A stretch of DNA of 64,000 nucleotides from Ruegeria sp. HKCCD4315 (GTDB lineage Bacteria; Pseudomonadota; Alphaproteobacteria; Rhodobacterales; Rhodobacteraceae), in NCBI RefSeq assembly GCF_013112245.1, contig NZ_WVRN01000002.1, positions 558,001 to 622,000 on the forward strand, written 5' to 3'. This document shows, piece by piece, positions 1 to 8,374 of this stretch (position 1 is its first letter; every line of letters starts with the position of its first letter). Below the pieces are notes generated by a model. The model ran no database searches. It saw only the letters and a list, made by a program, of their open reading frames with translations, and was not told the DNA's origin. Both the position numbers and the translations under genes were made by a program.

Positions 1-1056
1 GATCACCGCCTGCAGCAGATAGGGGTTGGTCGCGCCATCGGCCAGGCGTAGCTCAAACCGGCCCGGCCCGGGAACGCGGACCATATGGGTGCGGTTGTTG
101 CCCGTCCATGTGACTGTATTCGGAGCCCACGTAGCACCCGACATCGTGCGCGGCGCGTTGATGCGTTTGTAGGAGTTCACGGTCGGGTTGGTGATCGCCG
201 CCAGCGCACTGGCGTGCTTCATGATCCCGCCGAGGAAATGCTTGCCCTTCTCGCTCAGGCCAACCTCGCCCGTTGGACCGTCACCTTTACCGGCAAACAC
301 ATTGGTTGTGGCATCTGCACCGGGCGCATCCCAAACCGAGATATGGGCGTGGCAGCCATTGCCCGTCAGCCCTTCGACCGGCTTGGGCATAAAAGTGGCG
401 CGGAAGCCGTGCTTTTCAGCCACCGATTTTGTCATGAACTTGAAGAAGGAATGCTTGTCAGCCGTGCCCAGCGCATCGTCAAACTCCCAGTTCATTTCGA
501 ATTGGCCGTTGGCGTCTTCGTGGTCGTTCTGATACGGGCCCCAGCCGAGATCGAGCATGTAGTCGCAGATCTCGCGCACCACATCATAGCGGCGCATCAC
601 CGCCTGTTGGTCGTAACAGGGCTTTTCGGCGGTATCGAACGGGTCGCTGATCTGTTCACCATCCGGGGTCAGTAGGAAGAATTCTGCCTCGATACCGGTT
701 TTCACATGCATACCCTCGGCGGCGGCTTCGTCGATCAGGCGACGCAACACGTTGCGCGGGGCCTGGGCAACGTCTTCGCCTTCCATCACACAGTTCGCGG
801 CAACCCAGGCGACCTCGGGTTTCCAAGGCAGTTGGATGACCGAAGACGGGTCAGGCACAGCCAGCATGTCGGGGTGCGCCGGAGTCATGTCGAGATAGGT
901 GGCAAAGCCCGCGAAACCCGCCCCTTCCTCTTGCATTTCGGCAATCGCCTGCGCGGGGACCAGTTTGGCCCGCTGCCCACCGAACAGATCGGTGAACGAA
1001 ATCATGAAATACTTGACGCCTTTTTCCTTGGCGAAAGCTGCCAGATCTGTTGTCAT
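1..1056 (-). CDS. gmaS: Glutamine synthetase-family ligase, probably gamma-glutamylmethylamide synthetase (3' end outside window)
   Basis: ATP-dependent ligase of the glutamine synthetase fold. The neighbouring N-methylglutamate synthase genes make gamma-glutamylmethylamide synthetase (glutamate plus methylamine) the best reading. The 352 codons visible begin with MTTDLAAFAK at the ATG at 1056; the C-terminus runs off the left edge. Family motifs are clear: GIEAEFF at residues 121-127 (metal-binding Glu), HEDANGQFE at 179-187 and GNGCHAHIS at 232-240 (ATP/glutamate-binding His). The gene sits 78 bp downstream of the large synthase subunit on the same strand, so it is probably the last gene of that operon. 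The family is certain. The methylamine specificity is inferred from context; a glutamine synthetase type III/GlnT role is the alternative. Confidence 0.82.
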   Translation of the reverse strand, partial: MTTDLAAFAKEKGVKYFMISFTDLFGGQRAKLVPAQAIAEMQEEGAGFAGFATYLDMTPAHPDMLAVPDPSSVIQLPWKPEVAWVAANCVMEGEDVAQAPRNVLRRLIDEAAAEGMHVKTGIEAEFFLLTPDGEQISDPFDTAEKPCYDQQAVMRRYDVVREICDYMLDLGWGPYQNDHEDANGQFEMNWEFDDALGTADKHSFFKFMTKSVAEKHGFRATFMPKPVEGLTGNGCHAHISVWDAPGADATTNVFAGKGDGPTGEVGLSEKGKHFLGGIMKHASALAAITNPTVNSYKRINAPRTMSGATWAPNTVTWTGNNRTHMVRVPGPGRFELRLADGATNPYLLQAVI

Positions 1057-1134
1057 GGTCACCTTCCCTTTCCCAGTTGGTTCAAAGAAGAAAGGCGCCG
1101 CCCTTTTGGGTCGCGCCTTCGTATTGTTTGCAAT

Positions 1135-2472
1135 TCAGAACACGGCTTTGCCCGGATACCAGTCGGTGCCCGCCAACGGCACTTTGGCCATCGCAGCCGC
1201 CTCCATCGTCAAGGCGCAGAGGTCCTCGGGCTCCAGATTATGCAGGTGATTGTGACCGCAGGCGCGTGCGATGGTCTGCGCCTCCAAGGTCATCACCTTC
1301 AGATAGTTGCGCAGGCGACGACCGGCCTCGACCGGATCAAGCCGCGCGGCAAGCTCCGGGTCCTGCGTGGTGATGCCCGCCGGGTCCTGCCCTTCGTGCC
1401 AGTCGTCATAGGCCCCGGTGGTGGTGCCCAGCTTCTGGTACTCGGATTCCCATTTCGGATCGTTGTCACCCAACGCGATCAGAGCCGCCGTGCCAATGGC
1501 CACCGCATCCGCGCCCAAGGCCATCGCCTTGGCCACATCGGCCCCGGTGCGGATACCGCCCGAGATCACCAGTTGCACCTCGCGGTGCACACCCAGGTCC
1601 TGCAACGCCTGAACAGCAGGGCGGATACAGGCCAGCGTCGGAATGCCGACATGTTCGATGAACACATCCTGCGTGGCAGCGGTGCCGCCCTGCATCCCGT
1701 CCATCACCACGACATCGGCCCCGGCTTTCACCGCCAGCGCGGTATCATAATAGGGCCGCGTTGCGCCAACCTTCACATAGATCGGCACCTGCCAGCCGGT
1801 TATCTCACGCAGTTCGAGGATCTTGATCTCCAGATCATCCGGCCCGGTCCAGTCCGGGTGACGACAGGCCGAGCGCTGGTCGATGCCCTTGGGCAGCGTG
1901 CGCATCTCAGCCACCCTGTCGCTGATCTTCTGACCCAGCAGCATGCCGCCACCGCCGGGTTTCGCCCCCTGCCCCACGACAATCTCGATCGCATCGGCCT
2001 TGCGCAGATCGTCGGGGTTCATACCATAGCGCGACGGCAGGTACTGATAGACCAGCTTCGAAGAATGCCCGCGCTCTTCGGGTGTCATGCCACCGTCACC
2101 GGTGGTCGTTGACGTCCCAGCCATCGAAGCACCCCGACCCAGAGCCTCTTTTGCCGGGCCGGACAATGCCCCAAAGCTCATACCCGCGATCGTGATCGGG
2201 ATATCCAGCTGGATCGGATTCTTGGCAAAGCGTGTACCGAGCGTCACCGAGGTATCGCACCGCTCACGGTACCCTTCCAGCGGATAACGCGAGACGGACG
2301 CCCCCAGAAACAGCAGGTCATCAAAATGCGGCACCTTGCGTTTCGCCCCACCACCACGAATGTCATAGATGCCGGTGGCCGCTGCCCTGCGGATTTCCGC
2401 GTTGATCGGGTTGCTGAAAGTCGCCGACTGGATCGGCATGGTACGGGGGATGCTGTTCTTAGTCTCTTTCAT
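1135..2472 (-). CDS. mgsC: N-methylglutamate synthase large subunit (FMN-binding glutamate synthase domain)
   Basis: 445-residue protein with the FMN-binding TIM-barrel of the glutamate synthase large subunit. In N-methylglutamate synthase this subunit converts the methylamine adduct and 2-oxoglutarate into N-methylglutamate. Visible landmarks include the glycine-rich GGGGMLLGQKISDRV, the VVMDGMQGGTAATQ strand and ISGGIRTGADVAKA followed by LGADAVAIGT near the C-terminal flavin phosphate site. The start is the ATG at 2472 (MKETKNSIP); a longer frame runs upstream but overlaps the preceding gene. Only about 10 bp separate it from the mgsB-like gene, so the genes are co-transcribed. It is shorter than full GltB because the amidotransferase and C-terminal domains are separate proteins here, the usual MgsABC arrangement. 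GlxD is the older name for this family. Confidence 0.85.
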   Translation of the reverse strand: MKETKNSIPRTMPIQSATFSNPINAEIRRAAATGIYDIRGGGAKRKVPHFDDLLFLGASVSRYPLEGYRERCDTSVTLGTRFAKNPIQLDIPITIAGMSFGALSGPAKEALGRGASMAGTSTTTGDGGMTPEERGHSSKLVYQYLPSRYGMNPDDLRKADAIEIVVGQGAKPGGGGMLLGQKISDRVAEMRTLPKGIDQRSACRHPDWTGPDDLEIKILELREITGWQVPIYVKVGATRPYYDTALAVKAGADVVVMDGMQGGTAATQDVFIEHVGIPTLACIRPAVQALQDLGVHREVQLVISGGIRTGADVAKAMALGADAVAIGTAALIALGDNDPKWESEYQKLGTTTGAYDDWHEGQDPAGITTQDPELAARLDPVEAGRRLRNYLKVMTLEAQTIARACGHNHLHNLEPEDLCALTMEAAAMAKVPLAGTDWYPGKAVF

Positions 2473-2482
2473 TCCCGTGTCC

Positions 2483-3166
2483 TCAGTAGGCCGCTGTGTT
2501 GTCGACGTCGAAGTTGTAAAGCTGACGGGCCGAGCCATAGCGCTTGAACTCCTCCGGCCGGGCGTTGGCCCCGGCACGCTCCAGCAGATCGGCCAGCAGC
2601 TCCAGATGTTCCGGCCGTATCTCTTTCTCGATGCAATCCGCGCCCAGGCTCTTGACCGAGCCACGCACAAACAGCCGTGCTTCGTACAGCGAGTCTCCAA
2701 GCGCATCGCCTGCATCGCCGCACACAACCAAATTGCCTGCTTGTGCCATGAACGCGGACATATGGCCGATATTGCCATGCACAACGATGTCGATGCCTTT
2801 CATCGAAATCCCGCAGCGCGAGCTGGCATTGCCTTTGATCACCAGAAGCCCACCATGCCCGGTCGCGCCCGCATATTGGCTGGCGTCGCCTTCCACGACA
2901 ACGGTGCCAGACATCATGTTTTCGGCCACTCCCGGCCCAACCGAGCCCTCAACCCGGATGGTCGCCTGTTGGTTCATCCCTGCGCAATAGTACCCGGTCG
3001 AGCCTTTGACGGTCACTTCAATCGGTGCGTCCAAACCCACGGCAATCGCGTGGCTGCCTTTTGGATTCTGCACTTCCCAACTGGTTTGGTTCGTTTCGTC
3101 GCTTTGCGCCTGAAGGGCTGCGTTCAAACCCCGCAGGCCGTTTTCTGCAACATCATAGGTCTGCAT
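2483..3166 (-). CDS. mgsB: N-methylglutamate synthase subunit B (GltB C-terminal-like beta-helix domain)
   Basis: 227-residue protein equivalent to the C-terminal right-handed beta-helix of glutamate synthase (GXGXG domain). Repeating glycine turns are visible, for example GSTGYYCAGMNQQATIRVEG, GTVVVEGDASQYAG, GGLLVIKGNASSRCG and VVHGNIGHMSAFMAQAGN. It is a structural subunit of N-methylglutamate synthase rather than the catalytic one. The start is the ATG at 3166 (MQTYDVAENG), 1 bp beyond the stop of the amidotransferase-like gene, so translation is probably coupled. GlxC is the name used for the homologue in rhizobia. Confidence 0.83.
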   Translation of the reverse strand: MQTYDVAENGLRGLNAALQAQSDETNQTSWEVQNPKGSHAIAVGLDAPIEVTVKGSTGYYCAGMNQQATIRVEGSVGPGVAENMMSGTVVVEGDASQYAGATGHGGLLVIKGNASSRCGISMKGIDIVVHGNIGHMSAFMAQAGNLVVCGDAGDALGDSLYEARLFVRGSVKSLGADCIEKEIRPEHLELLADLLERAGANARPEEFKRYGSARQLYNFDVDNTAAY

Positions 3167-3167
3167 C

Positions 3168-4064
3168 TCAGTGGCTCCAGAAATAGACAGTGGCGGGCTC
3201 GGGCTCCCAGACGCGGGCGTCTTCGATACCGGGCAGATTGACCAACGCGCGGTATTCGCTACCAAAAGCCACGTATTTATCGGTTTCGGCCATCACTGCG
3301 GGCTTGCAGGCAATGGGATCGCGCACTACCCCGAACCCATCTTTGGTGCCCACAACAAAGGTGAAGAAGCCATCGAGGTCCTTAAGACTGCTCTCCAGCG
3401 CCTCACCCAGCGTTGAACCGTTCTGCATTTTCCACGTCAGATAAGCTGCACCAACCTCGGTGTCATTCATGGATTCAACCCGAACACCCTCGCGTTTCAG
3501 CTTCCGGCGCAGCACATTGTGGTTAGACAAAGAGCCATTGTGGACCAAGCACTGATCCGACCCGGTGTTAAACGGGTGTGCGCCTTCGGTGGTCACGGCG
3601 GATTCGGTGGCCATGCGGGTGTGACCTATTCCGTGGCTGCCGCTCATGGCGGACAGGCTGAACCGGTCGGCCACATCGCGGGGCAAGCCAACCTCTTTGT
3701 AAATCTCGATGGCCGCGCCATCCGACATCACCCGCAAACCCGGACGTAATTCTCGCACCGCTTGGCGAGCTTGGTCAGCCTTGTCACCGGCCAGCTCCAG
3801 AACCGCGTGCGTGGAATTTGCGCGCAGGGTCACTTCGGCACCAATGGCGGCCCCAAGATCCACGGCAAGGGTCGCAAAATCCGCCTCTGGCGTGTCGGAT
3901 TGCACGGTCAGCTTGACTGCGCCGTCCGCCTCTGCCCCATATATCGCGATACCTGCACTGTCCGGGCCACGGTCCGTCATCGTGACCAGCATGTCCGTCA
4001 GCATTGAACCCAACTCAGGCTCTAATGCCCTGTCTTTCAAAAAAAGGCCAACAATTCCGCACAT
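3168..4064 (-). CDS. mgsA: N-methylglutamate synthase subunit A (class II glutamine amidotransferase-like)
   Basis: 298-residue class II (Ntn-type) amidotransferase domain. The ATG at 4064 puts cysteine at position 2 (MCGIVGLFLK), as needed for the N-terminal nucleophile. Upstream in-frame ATG codons would bury this cysteine and are rejected. Other features: DRGPDSAGIAIYG, GHTRMATES and the HNGSLSNH segment typical of the family. In the Mgs complex this subunit is thought to release the transferred amine from the gamma-glutamyl donor made by the GmaS-like enzyme. It is the first structural gene of the minus-strand operon. A 171-bp AT-rich gap with runs of A and T separates it from the regulator and probably holds the promoter. 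Confidence 0.84.
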   Translation of the reverse strand: MCGIVGLFLKDRALEPELGSMLTDMLVTMTDRGPDSAGIAIYGAEADGAVKLTVQSDTPEADFATLAVDLGAAIGAEVTLRANSTHAVLELAGDKADQARQAVRELRPGLRVMSDGAAIEIYKEVGLPRDVADRFSLSAMSGSHGIGHTRMATESAVTTEGAHPFNTGSDQCLVHNGSLSNHNVLRRKLKREGVRVESMNDTEVGAAYLTWKMQNGSTLGEALESSLKDLDGFFTFVVGTKDGFGVVRDPIACKPAVMAETDKYVAFGSEYRALVNLPGIEDARVWEPEPATVYFWSH

Positions 4065-4235
4065 GGCTTTTGCCCTCTGAAATTTCGCCGTGAGGAACGC
4101 TAGCAGGCCAAAAATCAAAAAACAACTTCAAGAAATATTTTTTCCTGTTGGGAAAATATTTGTGCCTAAACCACAAGCACGACACAGCGGGTCCGAAAGA
4201 CGCACCTCGGGCTTGTCGGGACGATGCAAGACGCA

Positions 4236-4886
4236 TCAACTCGTTTGCGGATAAGAGATGATGGAAAGGTATTTGGCAGGAAGTTTCACCAAAACCTCGG
4301 GCCCGTGCGCCGCGTCTGCGTCGAAAAACAGCGTGTCTCCCGGTTTCAGCGAATAGATATCGTCACCATGACGGTAATCCACCTCACCTTCGAGCATGTA
4401 CAACATTTCGATTCCGTCGTGCTGAAAGGTTGGGAACCTGTCCGATTCTTCTGTCAGCGTGATCAGGTAGGGTTCGACAACCACGCCACTGGCATTGGCC
4501 CCCAAATGGCCTAGAAGATTGTATTGATGCCCGGCTCGTGTACCGGCCCTGTCGGTTTCGACCCCTTCACCAGCCTTGGTATGTACGGCATTGCGCGTTT
4601 CCTCATACCGACGAAAGAATGAAGTGATCGGAGTGCTAAGCGCGTTTGCCAGCAACTGCAGCGTCGTCAGCGACGCGGATGTCGCGCCGTTTTCAATCTT
4701 GGACAACATGCTGATGGACAGACCGGTCAGTGCCGCCAATTCAGCAATCGTTGTGCCCTGTTGCACACGCAGGGCCTTGATCTCGCGCCCAATCGCAGTT
4801 TCCAGGTTCTTTTCGCCGCTGTCCCGAAGCTTGTGCGGGTCCTGCGACAGGGCAACGGGCTGCTCGGGATCGTGTGACTGCACCAT
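4236..4886 (-). CDS. XRE-family regulator with C-terminal cupin domain
   Basis: 216-residue DNA-binding regulator. An N-terminal helix-turn-helix (about residues 30-90, with GTTIAELAALTGLSISMLSK as the core) is joined to a cupin (about 140-210, including FQHDGIEMLYMLEGEVDYRH and LKPGDTLFFDADAAHG). This HTH-cupin layout is common in regulators that sense small organic ligands. It lies directly upstream of, and on the same strand as, the N-methylglutamate synthase operon, so control of methylamine assimilation is the obvious inference, but the ligand cannot be read from the sequence. The start is the ATG at 4886 (MVQSHDPEQP), preceded by an AGGAGGCC-like ribosome binding site. Confidence 0.8.
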   Translation of the reverse strand: MVQSHDPEQPVALSQDPHKLRDSGEKNLETAIGREIKALRVQQGTTIAELAALTGLSISMLSKIENGATSASLTTLQLLANALSTPITSFFRRYEETRNAVHTKAGEGVETDRAGTRAGHQYNLLGHLGANASGVVVEPYLITLTEESDRFPTFQHDGIEMLYMLEGEVDYRHGDDIYSLKPGDTLFFDADAAHGPEVLVKLPAKYLSIISYPQTS

Positions 4887-5042
4887 CTGGCCTCCTGATC
4901 TCTAATGCGGGTTCATTAAGATGGATCGGCATTTCTCAAGTGATCTGTAAACGACCACAAACCTACTCGCAGATTGTTCAGATATTTAAAACATGCAAGC
5001 GCACTCCTCAAATCTCAGTGAAATTGGGCTAATCAGAACACC

Positions 5043-5859
5043 GGTTCTGTCGCAATTTTCATTGAAGGCTGGGGAGATGGCGCAGGTGGGTTGGTTATCC
5101 TGCCAGTTGAACAAACTGCTGAAACGGATGGAGTCCGGGCGTGAATTGACCTTTGCGGATCATGTTGACCAGTTCGATGCCAGCCAGGGCAGATGCAGCT
5201 GAATCGAAAGACTTGAAACCCAGCATGGGCCTGATCCGACGTTTGATGAAGCGATGGTCTTGCTCAATGATGTTGTTGAGGTACTTCCGTCTGACCATCT
5301 CAATCGGTACCGGGCAACCAAAGCCTTTCAACATCTTGTTTATTGCTTTGATGCCAGCTGTGTTTGCACCGCTTTTGTCGATGACAATTTTCCGTGGCAA
5401 ACCGTTCGCCTCAAGCGCACGAGCGAAGAACTTGGTCGCAGCCGCTTTGTTCCGGCGCTTGGATAGCATGAAATCAAGGGTCTTTCCGTGTTTGTCGATA
5501 GCGCGATAGAGATAAACCCACTCACCCTTCACCTTCACATAGGTCTCATCCATGCGCCATGAACGGTCGGCAGGGCGCTTTTTGTACCGTGAAGCATCAG
5601 CTACAAGACCGGCATATCGACTCACCCAACGGTTCAGTGTTGCATGATCCAGTTCAACGCCACGTTCCGCCATGATTTCTTCCAGATCCCGGTAAGACAC
5701 ACCGTATCGGAGATAGAAGAAAACAGCATACAAGATCACTTCTTTCGGAAAGTGTGCACCCTTGAATGAGATTGTCACGGTCTGCTCCTGTAATTTGGAG
5801 CATGCGCTACCAAAACTAAGCTTGACCTGACAGGTGGGAACAAAGTTTGCGACAGAACC
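5043..5859 (-). mobile_element. IS6-family insertion sequence, copy 1 (complete)
   Basis: An 817-bp element with perfect 13-bp terminal inverted repeats (GGTTCTGTCGCAA inward from both ends) around a single DDE transposase gene, as expected for IS6/IS26-type elements. The 8 bases on the left (AGAACACC) and right (GTCGAGCA) do not match, so there is no target duplication. Either the flanks were rearranged after insertion, or the element took part in a replicon fusion or deletion. Confidence 0.88.
5095..5778 (-). CDS. IS6-family DDE transposase (copy 1)
   Basis: 227-residue transposase that starts most plausibly at the GTG at 5778, preceded by AGGAG; longer in-frame starts lie outside the element. 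The catalytic triad can be seen: Asp in WRMDETYVKVKG, Asp in KIVIDKSGAN, and Glu in IIEQDHRFIKRR. The N-terminal helix region reads SYRDLEEIMAERGVELDHATLN, with NRWVSRY beyond it. It is about four-fifths identical at protein level to the copy at 13.3 kb, so the two are related but distinct isoforms. The frame is intact and looks active. Confidence 0.9.
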   Translation of the reverse strand: MTISFKGAHFPKEVILYAVFFYLRYGVSYRDLEEIMAERGVELDHATLNRWVSRYAGLVADASRYKKRPADRSWRMDETYVKVKGEWVYLYRAIDKHGKTLDFMLSKRRNKAAATKFFARALEANGLPRKIVIDKSGANTAGIKAINKMLKGFGCPVPIEMVRRKYLNNIIEQDHRFIKRRIRPMLGFKSFDSAASALAGIELVNMIRKGQFTPGLHPFQQFVQLAG

Positions 5860-6052
5860 GTCGAGCAATCATCCCCAGCCGGTCGCAAAAAAGCTGTCGG
5901 TACTTTTGTCTTCCAGAATTCGCAAAATTGACGTAAGGTAAAGCATATTTATCAATTGCGATTTCGCTTTGTGCATCAATTACCGCTGCACACCTGCAAA
6001 ATAGGTCAATCGGCTTTCGGAGTTCGGAATCGCTCGTATTTCAGGAGTTCCG

Positions 6053-8374
6053 ATGACGGCACTTTTGCATGTTCCGGTGCCCAAACTTGTAGATGGGTTC
6101 AATGCCGTTCCCATTCGGATTACGAACGTAACCGGATCGTTTGAATTTGACGCGACAACGCAGACGGCAACGGCTTCGGCGGTGATGGAGTTTGATGTCG
6201 GTCCCCATAGCGGGTTCCCGATTTTCGATATTCGCCAAACCATTCAGGCGGCCACTTTTAATGGCAGTTCCATCGCGGTAAGTGATCTGGCGCACCACGA
6301 TTTTGGTCCGGGCAACGATCACGCGCTCCGCATCATCAATCGCAATCTGATGGCCGGCAGCAGCCACGTCCTGACACTCGCTTACGCCCTTCAAGAACCG
6401 CAATCGCCCAATGCGCGCGATGTCATTTGGTTGCCTTCTGGCGCACTTTCGTTTGACTTCCATCTGTCTGACTTGAACCCGGCCAGGTATCTGGAAAGTT
6501 GGCTACCTTCGAACCTGCTGTTTGACCAGTTTCCTGTCACGCTGGATATTGCATTGACCGGCGCGGCAGCTCACACGCTGATTTCCAATGGTTCCATCAC
6601 CCAAAATGGGTCGAACACATGGACGGTCGCCTTTCCGGCACATTTCGCGCCGTGTTCTCACATGTTGATGATCGAAGCGGATAGCGAGATCACTCAGCAG
6701 ATCGGAACGGTCAATCTATCTGGTGGGCCAGTCGCGCTTGAGCTGACAAAACGAGCAACTGACGCTGATCTGAATCTCAACTCTTCCGAAATGGCTTTGG
6801 CGTCTTTTCTGACGGACATGGACGGGGAAGTCGGCCCTTACATGCACGGCGACCGCTATGTGGCTTACCTAACGTCCTTCAATAGCCACTCGATGGAGTA
6901 TGATGGCGCGACGACAAGCCGTATCGGGGCTTTGGAGCATGAAGTGTTTCACAGCTGGTGGGCTCGTGGTCTGATCCCGGCCACAGGAGAGGATGGGTGG
7001 CTGGACGAAGCTTGGACCACCTATATGACCACTACACCGGATGCCGCGCCGCTGGACATGACCGACCCGCCGGTCGCCATGTGGCAGAATGATCCATGGC
7101 GCCGAAACACCAATGGCGCAGCCTACGGGCATGGATCGGACGTGTTTTCGGGCATCGCAGCCGAGATTGGTATAGCGCCTTTGCAAAGCCATATGGCCGC
7201 CATTTATAATACACGCGAAAGACGCCATTTCTCGACTCCGTTGGTTGAAGCCGAACTGATCCGGCGATCCGGCAGCTTCGCGATAGCTGATATTTTTGAT
7301 CGGTTTGTTTACGGCGGGAACACGGACCTACCAGGTTCTGCCAATCTCCATTTGCGAGATGCAATAGATGACACCGGAGCAGAGCCATATACGGGTATGT
7401 TTTGGCGCTCACCCGATGTCTGGGTCCGCAATTCCCCTGACGGCGGCACAACCCAGCAACCCCCAGAGGCGGGTCAGGACAACTGGCTTTACGCGCGCGT
7501 CACCAATCGAGGTTCGGCGACAGCGCGCTCTTTTGTGGTGGGTTGGAAAATGCAGGTCTGGGCTGGAACACAGTTCGAATATCCCGGTGACTGGCTTCCA
7601 CTGACAGGCGCGGCTGTCGGATTTGATCTTGCCCCGGGTGCAAGCCAGATTGTCTGCACCAAATGGCCCGCGTCTGATATTCCTCCAGAGGGTACGCATG
7701 GCTGTCTTCTCGCCATGGTTTGGTGTGCTGACGACAGACCTGTTCCGGGTCGCCATGTCTGGGAAGAGGACACTCTCGCACAGAGAAACATGACCGTCGT
7801 TGACGAACACCCGGATGAATGGGAACACCGCCCGTTTCGGATCGGTAGTCGCCACAGCCCAACAAGCCAGATTGCCCGCATTGAACTGCATCGTCCGCGC
7901 GCCTTTCCCGAACTGGAGGTATTGATAACGCACAAAGACCCGGCTCGGATCAAAATGCTGCTTTCCAGTGCAAAGGATCGAAAGTCGTCGCGCCGAAAGA
8001 AGCAGCGACCAATTGCCCTTCATCTGGCGTCCAGAAGATTTGACTTGTCAGATACCGTGCAGATACGCGCGGCAGACGGATCATGCCTGATTGTTGGAGA
8101 TCATCAGGGCAATGACCACCAGGGGCCCACGCAAATACACTTGATCAAAGATCCGCGTGGGCAGTTGGCCATTGCTTTCGATCCCGGTCACCGGAGTGGC
8201 TTTGACATTGCATTGGACAAGGGTGAGGTCCTGGGGTTCGAACTTTGCTTTCGAATGCCAAACACCAAAGGCAAACCCCAACACTTTAATGTCGTGCAGT
8301 TCAATGACCGAGGCCGCATGCAAGGTGGCTTTACGATCATCCTGAACAACCAGCTAAAAAGGGGGACCAAGTAA
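6053..8374 (+). CDS. M1/gluzincin-like metallopeptidase with two C-terminal beta modules (cassette gene 1)
   Basis: 773 residues; start ATG at 6053 with CAGGAG seven bases upstream. No signal peptide or membrane segment is visible. Residues 1-210 resemble the N-terminal beta domain of M1 aminopeptidases. A SMEYDG motif stands where M1 enzymes have GAMEN. It is followed by HEVFH at 296-300 and a Glu at 319 in GWLDEAWTTY, giving the HEXXH-X18-E zinc signature of M1 peptidases. Residues about 450-585 form module 1 (SPDVWVRN, GQDNW, VTNRGSATAR, GTHGCLL, LAQRNM), and about 590-770 form module 2 ending in MQGGFTI. Both modules recur in the next two proteins. The stop overlaps the next start (TAATG). 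Peptidase activity is inferred; the substrate is unknown. Confidence 0.72.
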   Translation: MTALLHVPVPKLVDGFNAVPIRITNVTGSFEFDATTQTATASAVMEFDVGPHSGFPIFDIRQTIQAATFNGSSIAVSDLAHHDFGPGNDHALRIINRNLMAGSSHVLTLAYALQEPQSPNARDVIWLPSGALSFDFHLSDLNPARYLESWLPSNLLFDQFPVTLDIALTGAAAHTLISNGSITQNGSNTWTVAFPAHFAPCSHMLMIEADSEITQQIGTVNLSGGPVALELTKRATDADLNLNSSEMALASFLTDMDGEVGPYMHGDRYVAYLTSFNSHSMEYDGATTSRIGALEHEVFHSWWARGLIPATGEDGWLDEAWTTYMTTTPDAAPLDMTDPPVAMWQNDPWRRNTNGAAYGHGSDVFSGIAAEIGIAPLQSHMAAIYNTRERRHFSTPLVEAELIRRSGSFAIADIFDRFVYGGNTDLPGSANLHLRDAIDDTGAEPYTGMFWRSPDVWVRNSPDGGTTQQPPEAGQDNWLYARVTNRGSATARSFVVGWKMQVWAGTQFEYPGDWLPLTGAAVGFDLAPGASQIVCTKWPASDIPPEGTHGCLLAMVWCADDRPVPGRHVWEEDTLAQRNMTVVDEHPDEWEHRPFRIGSRHSPTSQIARIELHRPRAFPELEVLITHKDPARIKMLLSSAKDRKSSRRKKQRPIALHLASRRFDLSDTVQIRAADGSCLIVGDHQGNDHQGPTQIHLIKDPRGQLAIAFDPGHRSGFDIALDKGEVLGFELCFRMPNTKGKPQHFNVVQFNDRGRMQGGFTIILNNQLKRGTK

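Noticed and set aside
706..2112. Long plus-strand open frame of 468 codons opposite the N-methylglutamate synthase gene
   Set aside because: It is antisense to clearly conserved enzymes in GC-rich DNA; its protein is His/Arg-rich and motif-free, typical of a shadow frame.
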